Source: Clostridium_AM tanneri (GTDB lineage: Bacteria; Bacillota; Clostridia; Clostridiales; Clostridiaceae). From it: a stretch of 64,000 nucleotides of DNA. Every line of letters starts with the position of its first letter. The first letter of the stretch is position 1. The notes under the pieces are model-generated. The model had not been told where the DNA came from and did not search any database. It saw only the letters and a list, made by a program, of their open reading frames with translations. The DNA is taken from contig NZ_JARUJP010000003.1 in assembly GCF_033659955.1 (NCBI RefSeq), positions 171,022 through 235,021 of the forward strand. Reading direction: 5' to 3'. Of this stretch, positions 34,652-43,928 are shown in pieces. The position numbers and the translations under genes are program-made.

Positions 34652-35824
34652 ATGAGTAGTGTAAAATTAAAGGATAACATCCACTGGATCGGAGTGGAGG
34701 ATCCAGATCTTAGAGTCTTTGATATAATAATGGAGACAAAAGAAGGAACAACTTATAATTCTTATCTAATAGATGATGAAAAAATAGCTATAGTTGATAT
34801 TGTTAAGGAAGGATTTTTTGACACCTATATATCAAATATAAGAGAAGTCATTGGAGACAGAAAAGTTGATTATATTATTGTACAGCATACAGAGTTAGAT
34901 CACAGCGGGTCAATAGTGAAGCTTATAGAAACTTATCCAGAGGCAACAGTTATTGGTTCAAGAGCTGCTATTATATATCTTAAGGATATAGTTAATAAAG
35001 AATTTAAGAGTATGGAGGCACCAAAGGAATTAAGTCTTGGAAATACTACCTTAAAATTTATTATAGCTCCAAATCTTCATTGGCCAGATACAATGTTTAC
35101 CTATGCCGTAGAGAAGGAAGTAATATTTACTTGTGATTTCTTAGGATGTCACTACTGTCCAAAGGATGGAAACATTAAAAATAATAATGTAGATTACTAT
35201 GAAGAAATGAAATATTATTTTGATGTAATTATGGGACCTTTTAAGAAGTTTGTATTAGCTGGATTAGATAAAATAAAGGATTTAAAATTTGATATAGTAT
35301 GTACTAGTCACGGACCAGTGCACATAGATGATATAGAAAAATATATTAGTTTATATAGAGAATGGGCTACAGTGGCAGCACCAGAAGAAAAAAATGTTCA
35401 AATATTCTATGTTTCTGCTTATGGAAACACAGAAAAAGTTGGTAAATACATGGCTGAAAAAATAAATTCAAGAGGAATAAAAGCAGAGGCTCATGAAATT
35501 ACTTCAATGGATATGAATGATATAATAGCTCTAGTTGAAAAATCAACAGGAATATTAGTTGGTTCTCCAACAATAAATCAAGACGCTGTTAAGCCAGTAT
35601 GGGATATGCTATCTTTAGTTTGTGCAATTACCAACAGAGGTAAAGCTGCAGGCGCTTTTGGTTCCTATGGTTGGAGCGGTGAAGGTGTTCAAATGCTTAC
35701 TGATAGATTAAAATCTCTAAAATTTAAAGTAGTTGAAGAAGGTCTTAAATTTAAATTTGTACCTAATGAGGATGAATTAAAAAGAGCAGATGAATTTGTA
35801 GATAAGTTTATAGAGTTAATGTAA
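34652..35824 (+). CDS. fprA: Flavodiiron protein (FprA-type oxygen reductase)
   Basis: A 390-aa cytosolic enzyme that reduces oxygen (or NO) to water, protecting the anaerobe. The metallo-beta-lactamase-like domain (1-250) carries the diiron ligands in 'HTELDHSGS', 'LHWPD', 'CDFLGCH' and 'SHGP'. The flavodoxin domain (255-390) has the FMN loop 'VSAYGNTEKV' and 'GSYGWSGEGV'. The length is standard. It is a single-gene unit with a PerR-like box. Confidence 0.96.
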   Translation: MSSVKLKDNIHWIGVEDPDLRVFDIIMETKEGTTYNSYLIDDEKIAIVDIVKEGFFDTYISNIREVIGDRKVDYIIVQHTELDHSGSIVKLIETYPEATVIGSRAAIIYLKDIVNKEFKSMEAPKELSLGNTTLKFIIAPNLHWPDTMFTYAVEKEVIFTCDFLGCHYCPKDGNIKNNNVDYYEEMKYYFDVIMGPFKKFVLAGLDKIKDLKFDIVCTSHGPVHIDDIEKYISLYREWATVAAPEEKNVQIFYVSAYGNTEKVGKYMAEKINSRGIKAEAHEITSMDMNDIIALVEKSTGILVGSPTINQDAVKPVWDMLSLVCAITNRGKAAGAFGSYGWSGEGVQMLTDRLKSLKFKVVEEGLKFKFVPNEDELKRADEFVDKFIELM

Positions 35825-35868
35825 AAAATATGCAGATAGGTTATCTTTTAGCCTATCTGCATATTTTT
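35825..35868. terminator. Bidirectional terminator, fprA / arginase
   Basis: A 16-bp stem AAAATATGCAGATAGG / CCTATCTGCATATTTT has A- and T-runs at its ends and serves both convergent genes. The arginase stop codon overlaps its edge. Confidence 0.9.
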
Positions 35869-36781
35869 ATATAGTTTCTTTTAAATGTCCAAATACATAT
35901 GAAATTAAATCGATATATAAGTCTGCAGTTTTATCATCAATATCTAATTCAGGATTAAGTTCAACAATATCCATAGATTTTACTAATTGAGTATCTATTA
36001 AATATTTTAATACATATTTTACTTGAATTACGTTCATTCCTTCTGCTACAGGAGTTCCAGTACCTGGAACGAATTCAGGATCTACAGAATCTATATCAAA
36101 GCTTAAATGAACTGCTTTTATTCCTTTATCTTGGAGCTTGCAGTGAATTGTTTCCATAATTCTTTCAACGCCCATAGTTTGAACATCTTCAGTAGAGAAA
36201 ACAGTCATATTATACTGTTTTATCATCTCTTTTTCACCTTCGTCTAGGTCTCTGGCACCTACAATAAATACATTTTCAGGCTTGACCTTTCCACCTATGT
36301 GATATAAATCTACTAATTCATCATATCCAATACCCATTGCAGCGGCTAGAGGCATTCCGTGAACATTTCCTGATGGTGTAGTTTCAGGAGTATTAATGTC
36401 CCCATGTGCATCTATCCAAATAACAGCTAAATCTTCATCTTTAAAATATTTGCTAGCACCGGAGATGCTGCCAAGTCCTATGGAATGATCTCCACCCATG
36501 ATAAGTGGAAAACTGCCAGCACAAAGAGAACTATAAACTTGATGGGCTAAATTTCTGTTAACCTCTGCTATTGGCTTTAAATATTTCATCTTAGGATGGA
36601 ATTCATATTTTCTATCCTCTGGTATATTATCTACGTAAATATCTCCGCAGTCATAAACAGTATGGTTATTTCTGCGTAGAACTTCTACTATATTTTTTTC
36701 CCTCAGCTTTTTTGGTCCTAATTCGGCACCTTTCTTATCTGAACCAAAAAATATTGGTACACCAATTAAACTAATATCCAT
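35867..36781 (-). CDS. rocF: Arginase
   Basis: A 304-aa ureohydrolase cleaving arginine to ornithine and urea. The manganese ligands are in GGDHSIGLGS, WIDAHGDINT and SFDIDSVDP; 'TTPSGNVHGMPLA' points to arginase rather than agmatinase. ATG 36781 is chosen because GGAGG lies before it, rather than an upstream in-frame ATG at 36805. There are no other arginine-catabolism genes nearby. Confidence 0.9.
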   Translation of the reverse strand: MDISLIGVPIFFGSDKKGAELGPKKLREKNIVEVLRRNNHTVYDCGDIYVDNIPEDRKYEFHPKMKYLKPIAEVNRNLAHQVYSSLCAGSFPLIMGGDHSIGLGSISGASKYFKDEDLAVIWIDAHGDINTPETTPSGNVHGMPLAAAMGIGYDELVDLYHIGGKVKPENVFIVGARDLDEGEKEMIKQYNMTVFSTEDVQTMGVERIMETIHCKLQDKGIKAVHLSFDIDSVDPEFVPGTGTPVAEGMNVIQVKYVLKYLIDTQLVKSMDIVELNPELDIDDKTADLYIDLISYVFGHLKETI

Positions 36782-37415
36782 AGTAATACCTCCATTTATA
36801 AACAATTTTATTTCTGTAAAAGTTAACTTTTAAGTAACTCATAAATTTAATCCAGCATGTACAAATTAATCGCTTTTTGGTATTAAAATTACTAAGTAAT
36901 TCTTGGCAGTGAATGGATAAAATTTATGGTACGATACTAGATTATATACTATTCAGAAAAAATAAAAAGAGGTTTTAAGGAAGATGAACTATTCTGAATA
37001 TTTGAAAAAGTTATCAATATACATTATTCGGTAAAATATACGAAGTTTATTAATTTTATATTTGAATATAGTAAATATAAAATTGATTTTGTTATTAGAG
37101 TCTTATTTTAAATTTCCCCTTTTTAATAAATTTTATAGAGCAAAACATTGATTTTTAAACACCAATCCATGAATATAATAACATAAGGTGAAAATAATAT
37201 GTTATTGGAAATATTCTGTAGAAAATTATAAAAAGTGATAAACAGGATTAATTATACATGAAATTTTTTTGCACTATAGTATATAATATAAAATATTAGT
37301 AAAAATGACTCATATATGATAAAATCAATACATTAAATATTAGGTTAAAAAAACTATATAAAGCATTAATTAGTAACAAACTAATAAGAATGACTTTTAG
37401 TAAGGAGATGTTTTT
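36782..37415. other. Long non-coding stretch (634 bp)
   Basis: A very AT-rich region between arginase (minus) and the acidic protein (plus). The only tiny frame is 16 codons (36984-37034, MNYSEYLKKLSIYIIR), with AAGGAAG close before it. An inverted repeat ATTCAGAA / TTCTGAAT (36952-36998) overlaps it. No recognised RNA family; it could hide a small RNA or simply long promoters. Confidence 0.35.
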
Positions 37416-37811
37416 ATGGATAAGGAAAAGATAATTAGATTTTTGTTAGATAACGGCTTGGAAGATGTAGAGGAATTAAGCTATGAAGATTTAGTGGTGC
37501 TAAGATTTTATTTTGATTTTGATGATAGTGAGCTAAATGCAGCTAGAGCTTATGCTAATGATGAAAGTGAGGAAGAAGAGGAAAGTGACCCTTGGTATAA
37601 TGAATACTATTTAACATATTTAAGCGAATTAGCAGTAGATAGCGTAGGAGAAATTGTTGAGGATCTAATGGATGAATTAAATATTGAAGCTCAATATACC
37701 TCTTACGAAATTGACAAGGAAAATTGCGACTACAGTGAGTTTGTAGCTGTATTCTATGAAAAAGGCAAGGCTGTCGATTTAGATGAGATATTAGAGAAAA
37801 TAGAAGCTTAA
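37416..37811 (+). CDS. Acidic hypothetical protein, 131 aa
   Basis: A soluble, strongly acidic protein (DESEEEEESD tract near residues 48-58) with helical flanks and no membrane segment or metal motif. A good AAGGAGATG site precedes the ATG and a terminator follows. I do not recognise the family. It lies between two long non-coding stretches and next to a Spo0E-like gene. Confidence 0.65.
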   Translation: MDKEKIIRFLLDNGLEDVEELSYEDLVVLRFYFDFDDSELNAARAYANDESEEEEESDPWYNEYYLTYLSELAVDSVGEIVEDLMDELNIEAQYTSYEIDKENCDYSEFVAVFYEKGKAVDLDEILEKIEA

Positions 37812-37856
37812 TTTCTAGAGAATACTTGAATAAAAAGTATAAAAATAAGAACTTAC

Positions 37857-37889
37857 AAAACCACAGTTTAAATAACCTGTGGTTTTTTT
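37857..37889 (+). terminator. Terminator of the acidic protein gene
   Basis: The stem AAACCACAG / CTGTGGTTT is followed by a T-run. Confidence 0.9.
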
Positions 37890-37899
37890 AACGAACAAA

Positions 37900-37944
37900 T
37901 GTAAAAGTACAGTATGTTCGAATTTACATTACTGTACTTTTACA
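37900..37944. terminator. 15-bp palindromic hairpin at the 3' end of the Spo0E-like gene
   Basis: TGTAAAAGTACAGTA (37900-37914) and TACTGTACTTTTACA (37930-37944) pair perfectly. The last codons of the minus-strand Spo0E-like gene form one arm. CGAACA (37892-37897) could instead pair with TGTTCG (37915-37920), an alternative fold. Confidence 0.65.
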
Positions 37945-38096
37945 AAATCTCTATGTTTTTGATATTCAACGATAAGCTTGTCTAATTTTTGACTATAATT
38001 AACTACATTTTCATTTGTAAGGCTATTACTATCTAACAAACGATAAAGAAGCTCCTTTAAATTATCTATTTCTTTATCTAAAATTTTTATATCCAT
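37929..38096 (-). CDS. Spo0E-like aspartyl-phosphate phosphatase
   Basis: A 55-aa two-helix protein on the minus strand. Residues 7-22 form the first helix and the second carries the diagnostic 'SQKLDKLIVEYQK' (the SQELD motif with K for E). Spo0E-family proteins dephosphorylate Spo0A-P and so delay sporulation. A GAGGTAATAAT site precedes the ATG. Confidence 0.8.
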   Translation of the reverse strand: MDIKILDKEIDNLKELLYRLLDSNSLTNENVVNYSQKLDKLIVEYQKHRDFVKVQ

Positions 38097-38551
38097 ATTA
38101 TTACCTCATTTATACACTTTATTTTGACACTATTTTATTCTAGCAGATTATTGAGAATTTATCATATATTTTACTAGTCAATAAAGTACAGTTTGTTACA
38201 AAAACTTACCTAATATCTGTAGATAAACTGTGAATTAATATGTGGAGAAAATGTGGAAAAATAGAAAAATGTGTCTTGAAATATTGATATAAGACTAAAT
38301 GGATAAAAATTAAAGAAAAAAATAATGTCTAAAAGTTTTTTTTGTTACTTTATATTGTAAGCAAACTTATAATATAAATAAAAATCTCCTTTTCAAGTTG
38401 CCCTATATATATAACGGAGAAAGATAATTGTCAGCTATGTATTATAGTTATTCCTTAAGTATTTTTCGCCTTAAATATAAGTTAAGAGTAAACTATTTCA
38501 AATAATTTGTTATAATCTGAAGTTAGCAATGGTAATATTGTATATTATATC
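38097..38551. other. Long non-coding stretch before the glpX promoter
   Basis: It contains a 13-bp hairpin with CAAA loop (38349-38378, TTTATATTGTAAG against CTTATAATATAAA) and TCTCC / GGAGA segments. There is no coding frame with a ribosome site and no recognised RNA family. Confidence 0.35.
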
Positions 38552-38579
38552 TTGAGTTATCGACGAAATGTGATATAAT
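38552..38579 (+). promoter_or_regulatory. Promoter of glpX
   Basis: TTGAGT (38552-38557) and TATAAT (38574-38579) have a 16-bp spacer, 121 bp before glpX. Confidence 0.6.
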
Positions 38580-38700
38580 ATTTAATTGAAAAGAGAAAAA
38601 AATGTGTAAGATAATCAAATAATATATACAATAAATCAGAAGTAATAGAATTTTAATAGATAATATTAATCTCTTTTAGAGTAATTGGAGGTAATGTAAT

Positions 38701-39675
38701 ATGCTAAATACAGATATAGCTATGGGACTTGCTAGAGTTACAGAGGCAGCTGCACTTTGTTCAGCTGGGTTTATGGGAAGAGGAGATAAAATAGCAGCAG
38801 ATCAAGCAGCAGTAGACGGAATGGAAAAGGCATTTGAAATGATGCCAGTAAGAGGGACTGTAGTTATTGGAGAAGGAGAATTAGACAATGCTCCTATGCT
38901 TTATATAGGTCAGAAAGTAGGAATTGGCGAAGAAAATATGCCAGAGATGGATATAGCAGTAGATCCTCTAGATGGTACAAGTTTAATAGCAAAGGGATTA
39001 CCTAATGCAATAGCAGTGCTTGCAATGGGACCAAAGGGAAGCTTATTTCATGCTCCAGATATGTATATGAAAAAGTTAGCAGTGGGACCAGGTGCTAAAG
39101 GTGCCATAGATTTAGATAAGTCTCCAAAAGAGAATATGCTTAGTGTAGCTAAGGCTTTAAATAAAGATATAACAGAACTTACAGTAATAGTTCAAGAGAG
39201 AGAAAGACATGAATATATAGTACAAGCTGCTAGAGAAGTAGGAGCAAGAGTTAAACTATTTGGAGAAGGCGATGTAGCAGCTGTTCTTGCTTGTGGTTTT
39301 GAGAGTACAGGTGTTGATATGTTTATGGGAACCGGTGGAGCTCCTGAAGGAGTTATTGCCGCTGCAGCAATAAAATGTATGGGTGGAGAGATGCAGGCAA
39401 AGCTAGAACCTCATACTGATGAAGAAAAAATCAGATGTCACTCAATGGGTATAGAAGATGTAGATAAAACTTTATTTATAGATGATTTAGTAAAAAGCGA
39501 CGATGTATATTTTGCAGCAACGGGAATAACAGACTGTGACTTGCTTAAAGGTGTTATATTTTCAAAAAATGATTGGGCTACAACACATTCAGTAGTTATG
39601 AGATCTAAAACAGGAACTATAAGATTTGTAGAAGCTCTTCACGATTTAAAGAGAAGCAGTTTGGTGGTAAAGTAA
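38701..39675 (+). CDS. glpX: Fructose-1,6-bisphosphatase class II
   Basis: A 324-aa gluconeogenic enzyme. Typical segments are 'RVTEAAALCSAGFMGRGDK', 'VVIGEGELDNAPMLYIG' (metal-binding acids), 'AVDPLDGTSLIAKG' and 'GTGGAPEGVIAAAAIKCMGG'. The length is normal. It starts at ATG seven bases after GGAGG. A single-gene unit. Confidence 0.97.
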   Translation: MLNTDIAMGLARVTEAAALCSAGFMGRGDKIAADQAAVDGMEKAFEMMPVRGTVVIGEGELDNAPMLYIGQKVGIGEENMPEMDIAVDPLDGTSLIAKGLPNAIAVLAMGPKGSLFHAPDMYMKKLAVGPGAKGAIDLDKSPKENMLSVAKALNKDITELTVIVQERERHEYIVQAAREVGARVKLFGEGDVAAVLACGFESTGVDMFMGTGGAPEGVIAAAAIKCMGGEMQAKLEPHTDEEKIRCHSMGIEDVDKTLFIDDLVKSDDVYFAATGITDCDLLKGVIFSKNDWATTHSVVMRSKTGTIRFVEALHDLKRSSLVVK

Positions 39676-39710
39676 GATAAAATATTACAGAGATATTAAA
39701 ATTATTATAG

Positions 39711-39744
39711 ACTTCCTTGAACTTAGTTCAAGGAAGCTTTTTTT
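39711..39744 (+). terminator. Terminator of glpX
   Basis: The stem CTTCCTTGAAC / GTTCAAGGAAG is followed by a T-run. Confidence 0.95.
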
Positions 39745-40007
39745 GTAAAAATAGCAAATTAAGAAATACTATTAGTATCAATGGTGTACTTAGTGGTATG
39801 TACTATGGAAAAGATATATCCATTATTTACAAATAACAAAAACTGATAGAAGTATGTATAAGTATTTTAAAATTTTATACAACTGAGATTTTAAGTTTAT
39901 AAAAGTTATAATTATTATGGACAGTAGTAAGTTAAATGTAGTATTTATAGGATTCTAGAGAAATACAAAATATAAGGTTAACAAAATAATATTTGGTCGG
40001 TGATAAA
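39745..40007. other. Non-coding region before the glycosyltransferase cluster
   Basis: About 260 AT-rich bases. A palindrome GTATAA..ATTTTAAAAT.TTATAC (39856-39880) may be an operator. No coding frame or known RNA is seen. Confidence 0.35.
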
Positions 40008-40682
40008 ATGGTTTCTATAATAATACCTGTATTAAATGAGGAAAAAAATATAGTGAATTTTCTCCAAAGTTTAGATAAATTGCAGGGCCATAAGGAATTG
40101 ATAGTTGTAGATGGATATAGCGAAGATAATACTGCAGTTCTAGCTTCTCAATTTGCTAAGGTAGTTTTATCCAAGAGAGGAAGAGCCTTTCAAATGAATG
40201 AAGGTGCAAAGGTAGCTAAAGGCAATATCCTATGGTTTCTTCATAGTGATTCCATAGTAAAGGATATTTCTATATTAGCTATTGAAGAGTTAATAGGAAA
40301 TAGGGCCATTGCCGGAGGATTCCCTATTTATTTTTATGATTATAAAACCTTATTTATGAAATATATTTGGAAAACTTCTAACTTAAGGGCAGGAATATTT
40401 AATATATTTTATGGTGATCAAGGTATATTTGTTAGAAAGGATATCTTTATGAAAGTAGGTGGATATCCTGAAATAGAGATTATGGAAGATATAGAACTAT
40501 CTCTAAAACTTAAAAAACTTGGCAAATTAACTATGGCAAAATATCCTATTGGAACTTCAGGAAGAAGATTTAAGAAAGGTGGACCCCTTAGAACTCATTT
40601 ATTGATGCATAAGCTTAGGATTTTATATATGCTTGGTGTGTCACCAAAACAATTAAACAAACTTTACAGGGAGGTAAGATGA
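40008..40682 (+). CDS. TIGR04283-type family 2 glycosyltransferase
   Basis: A 224-aa GT-A glycosyltransferase: 'VSIIIPVLNEEKNI', 'ELIVVDGYSEDNT', 'FLHSDS' (DxD-like), 'IAGGFPIYF', 'GDQGIFVRKDIF' and 'IMEDIELSLKLKKLGKL'. This matches the TIGR04283 group annotated as arsenosugar-biosynthesis-associated. It starts at ATG 40008 after GGTGAT. The stop overlaps the next start (ATGA). First gene of the cluster. Confidence 0.85.
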   Translation: MVSIIIPVLNEEKNIVNFLQSLDKLQGHKELIVVDGYSEDNTAVLASQFAKVVLSKRGRAFQMNEGAKVAKGNILWFLHSDSIVKDISILAIEELIGNRAIAGGFPIYFYDYKTLFMKYIWKTSNLRAGIFNIFYGDQGIFVRKDIFMKVGGYPEIEIMEDIELSLKLKKLGKLTMAKYPIGTSGRRFKKGGPLRTHLLMHKLRILYMLGVSPKQLNKLYREVR

Positions 40683-41395
40683 TGAATGCATTAATTTTAA
40701 TGACTAGGATACCTATTCCTGGTAAAACCAAAACTAGGCTTATGGATATATTATCTGGGGAAGAATGTGCTGAAATACATAAAAACTTCCTTAAGGACTT
40801 GTTTTCATCCTGTGAAAAATTAAAAAATAAGGTGGATATTTACCTAACTTATACACCAGAAGGAAAGATTTTTTTGATAGAAGATATTTTGCCAGAGTAT
40901 ATAAAACTCTTTCCTCAACAAGGTGAAAGTTTAGGAGATAGAATGAGCAATGCAATAGATAAATTGCTAGATGAAGATTATAAAAAGGTAGTGCTAATAG
41001 GAAGTGATATACCGGAGCTCCAGCCTAAAGATATAGAAATAGCCTTTAATATACTGGAGGATAATGATATTTGCATTGGTCCCACATCAGATGGGGGATA
41101 TTACTTGGTAGGTATGAAAGAGATACATAGTGAAATATTTTGTGACAATATAGCCTGGGGAAAGAAGTCTGTGTTAGAAGGAACTATTGATATTGCCAAC
41201 AGAGCTAATTTAACAGTGGGGCTTTCAGAGAAGCATATGGATATAGATACAAAGGAAGACTTATTAAATTTTATAAAAAGAATTGAAGAGAAAAAACGTA
41301 GCTATGAGGTCTTTCCACATAATACTGTTAATTTTTTAGAAAAGCACAGTAAAAGAGTGAGATGTCAGGAAGTAAGAAGTCTGTTTATAAAATAA
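40679..41395 (+). CDS. TIGR04282-type (DUF2064) nucleotidyl/glycosyltransferase-like protein
   Basis: A 238-aa GT-A-fold protein: 'LILMTRIPIPGKTKTRL', 'PQQGESLGDRMSNA', 'VVLIGSDIPELQPKDIE' and 'GPTSDGGYYLVGM' are typical of TIGR04282/DUF2064, annotated with arsenosugar biosynthesis. It overlaps the preceding gene by four bases, so the two are translationally coupled. ATG 40682 is an equally good start. The substrate is unknown. Confidence 0.85.
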   Translation: MMNALILMTRIPIPGKTKTRLMDILSGEECAEIHKNFLKDLFSSCEKLKNKVDIYLTYTPEGKIFLIEDILPEYIKLFPQQGESLGDRMSNAIDKLLDEDYKKVVLIGSDIPELQPKDIEIAFNILEDNDICIGPTSDGGYYLVGMKEIHSEIFCDNIAWGKKSVLEGTIDIANRANLTVGLSEKHMDIDTKEDLLNFIKRIEEKKRSYEVFPHNTVNFLEKHSKRVRCQEVRSLFIK

Positions 41396-41411
41396 TAGTG
41401 GAGTGGTAGGA

Positions 41412-42416
41412 ATGCTTAGAAATATATTAAAAGATAAAATTTATGATTATTTAAAAGAAACAGGTTTAGTAAAAGATTTAGGATTAAGTGATAAGTATAG
41501 GGTAAAGTTTTTAGCACAGGGAGAATACAACATAAACTATACTATTGAGGATGGAATTAGTAAGTATGTATTTAGAGTAAATACTGGAAGCCAAATAGAT
41601 GTGGAAAGTCAAATTAGATATGAGTACAATGGGATAAAAAGATTAGAAGTAAGCGGCGTTACCCCAAAGGCTTATTTTGTAGATGATAGTAAAGATTACC
41701 TTGAATATGGACTATTAATAATGGAGTTTTTAGAAGGCAAACCTCTTAACTATTCTACAGATTTAAATAGAGCTGCTAATATATTTTCAAAAATACATTC
41801 TATAGATTTAAAAGACACTGACTTCAACATCTTTATTGAGGAAAAGGAAGTTCTAAGGGATAGAATTAAGGAAGGAAAAAAACTTTTAAAGGATTTTTTA
41901 GCATCACCTATTGTTAGTTGTGAACTAAAGAACTTTTTTTATAAATTTTTGCAGTGGGCAGAGGATAATAAGGCCAATGAAAGGTATTTTAAAGAAAATA
42001 AATGGCAGGTAATAAACAATACAGAGGTAAATTCTCATAATTTTATTATTGGACAGGAAAAAAGTTATTTAATAGATTGGGAAAAGCCTGTGATTAGTGA
42101 CCCCTGCCAAGACATTACACAATTTTTAGCAGATACTACAACCTTATGGAAGACAGATTATATCTTAAGTAAGGATGAAAAGGAAAACTTCTTTAGAAAT
42201 TATGAAAGAGAAGTGAAAAGTAATTATAAAGATATAAGAGAGAGAGTAAATATATATACGCCCTATCTATATTTAAGAGCATTAGCATGGTGTGCTTATG
42301 CATGGCTGGAATACAGAAATCCAGAGAAGGATATTAAGAACCAAGATACCTTAAATAAAATTGAGAATTACCTACAGTTAGACTTTATGAAAAGGCTTCT
42401 CAGTGATTGGTTCTAA
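41412..42416 (+). CDS. Aminoglycoside/choline kinase-like phosphotransferase
   Basis: A 334-aa kinase-like protein of the APH/choline kinase fold. 'KFLAQGEYNINYTI' forms the ATP loop and 'LLIMEFLEGKPL' the hinge. The catalytic loop is degenerate, 'NNTEVNSHNFIIG' in place of HxDxxxxN; the metal-binding Asp appears in 'YLIDWEKP'. It may phosphorylate a small alcohol or sugar, or be inactive. It lies 16 bp behind the preceding gene in the same cluster. Confidence 0.75.
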   Translation: MLRNILKDKIYDYLKETGLVKDLGLSDKYRVKFLAQGEYNINYTIEDGISKYVFRVNTGSQIDVESQIRYEYNGIKRLEVSGVTPKAYFVDDSKDYLEYGLLIMEFLEGKPLNYSTDLNRAANIFSKIHSIDLKDTDFNIFIEEKEVLRDRIKEGKKLLKDFLASPIVSCELKNFFYKFLQWAEDNKANERYFKENKWQVINNTEVNSHNFIIGQEKSYLIDWEKPVISDPCQDITQFLADTTTLWKTDYILSKDEKENFFRNYEREVKSNYKDIRERVNIYTPYLYLRALAWCAYAWLEYRNPEKDIKNQDTLNKIENYLQLDFMKRLLSDWF

Positions 42417-42490
42417 ATGCATTACCAAAGTTTATTTTAATGTATTTGTAAGCACAGAGTTTCTTTAACTATAGAGAGGAGTTTAGGATT

Positions 42491-43627
42491 ATGGAAAAGA
42501 ATAAAATATCTATAGATAAACAGAAGACTATGGAAACAATAAGAAACCTTAGTGAAGAATGTATTAATTGTGGAAAATGCAAGAGGGAATGTAGTCTCCT
42601 TAGTGGGTTTTCAGTTAAACCAGGAGAATTATTTAAAAACTTATTAGAAGATAGAAAGATAGATCCCTTAATTCCATATTCCTGTAATACATGTTCCCTA
42701 TGCCTTAAGGTTTGCCCGAAAAATTTAAATATAGGCGATGCTTTTTTAGAAATAAGAAAAGAGCTGGCAGAAAAAAATGGCGGAACATCACCATTAAAGG
42801 GGCATAATTCTGTCCACCTGCATCAAAAATTAAGCTTTTCTAGTCTTTTTAATAAGGTGATAAAGGATGAGAAAGCAGAAAAAGTAACTAGAATTTTTAT
42901 GCCTGGCTGCAGCCTTTGTTCCTATAGTCCAGAGCTTGTTTTTAAGACCTTTGAATATTTAAAGGAAAAGCTTCCAGGAACAGCTATGGTGATTAAATGC
43001 TGTGGAAAGCCTACAGCAGCTATAGGAGAAGGAGAACTGTTTAAGAATAGGTATGAAAAGCTTCAGAGAACTATAGAGGAATTAAATGTAGAAGAGATTA
43101 TAACTGCATGTCAATCCTGCTTTGTAACTATTTCAGAAAATAGTCCCAAGTTAAAAGTTAAGTCTCTTTGGACAGTATTTAAGGAGCTGGGCATACCAGA
43201 AAGTTCAAGAAATATTGGAAAAGACAGTGACATAGTCTTTGCTATCCATGATTCCTGCCCTACAAGGGACGAAAAGGAGCTTCAGGATAGTGTAAGATGG
43301 ATTATAGATCAGTTAGGTTATAAAGTAGAGGAAAGTGAACACTCCAAGGAAAAAACAAGGTGTTGCGGAAATGGTGGTATGGTATTTACCGTAAATAGGG
43401 AACTTACATCTAAGGTTGTTAACAAAGCTGTGGAGGAAGTAAAGTCTGATTACATAGTTACCTATTGTGCTAGCTGCAGAGAATCTATGTTAAAAGGAAA
43501 CAAAAATACTCTTCATATTTTGAATTTAATATTCGACGAAAGATGGACAAGTATTAAAAAATCGCTTCAGAGTACAAGTCTAATGAAAAACTGGAGCAAT
43601 AGATATAAGGTTAAGATGGGAAAGTAA
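42491..43627 (+). CDS. (Fe-S)-binding protein with two CCG domains (HdrD/GlpC-like)
   Basis: A 378-aa protein with two N-terminal [4Fe-4S] motifs, 'CINCGKCKREC' (24-34) and 'CNTCSLCLKVC', then two cysteine-rich CCG domains (MPGCSLCS...CCGKP...CQSC; HDSCPTR...CCGNGG...CASC). Heterodisulfide-reductase-type CCG modules carry electrons or bind an unusual cluster. It lacks membrane segments. It is the last gene of the glycosyltransferase-kinase cluster, 74 bp behind the kinase, and could supply a redox step. Confidence 0.82.
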   Translation: MEKNKISIDKQKTMETIRNLSEECINCGKCKRECSLLSGFSVKPGELFKNLLEDRKIDPLIPYSCNTCSLCLKVCPKNLNIGDAFLEIRKELAEKNGGTSPLKGHNSVHLHQKLSFSSLFNKVIKDEKAEKVTRIFMPGCSLCSYSPELVFKTFEYLKEKLPGTAMVIKCCGKPTAAIGEGELFKNRYEKLQRTIEELNVEEIITACQSCFVTISENSPKLKVKSLWTVFKELGIPESSRNIGKDSDIVFAIHDSCPTRDEKELQDSVRWIIDQLGYKVEESEHSKEKTRCCGNGGMVFTVNRELTSKVVNKAVEEVKSDYIVTYCASCRESMLKGNKNTLHILNLIFDERWTSIKKSLQSTSLMKNWSNRYKVKMGK

Positions 43628-43728
43628 ATTTTATTCTATAATTTAGCAGTAAAAACTTTATATATTGAACAAATTTATGTATAATGTAATATAAAAATGT
43701 AATTATAAATATAGTAGGAGTGATAACA

Positions 43729-43902
43729 ATGAATATTGATGAACTAATAGAAAGAATAAACTTTTTATATAAGAAGAGCAAAAATGAAGGTCTTACAGAG
43801 GAAGAAAAGGATGAACAGCAAAAACTTAGAAGAAGGTATATTGATAATGTAAAGAGGAACTTTAGAGCACAATTAGAGGGAATAGAGAAGAAATCTAAGT
43901 AA
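43729..43902 (+). CDS. DUF896 family protein (YnzC-like)
   Basis: A 57-aa two-helix protein with the family pattern 'LIERINFLYKKSKNEGLTEEEKDEQQKLRRRYID'. The start at ATG 43729 is set by AGGAGTG. Function unknown; homologues are common in Firmicutes. It lies 26 bp before hprK and is probably co-transcribed with it. Confidence 0.9.
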   Translation: MNIDELIERINFLYKKSKNEGLTEEEKDEQQKLRRRYIDNVKRNFRAQLEGIEKKSK

Positions 43903-43928
43903 ATCAGGAAGCTGAGAGGAGAAAATAA

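Noticed and set aside
40008..43627. Calling the cluster an arsenosugar pathway
   Set aside because: ArsM and ArsS are absent and the family names alone do not prove arsenic chemistry.
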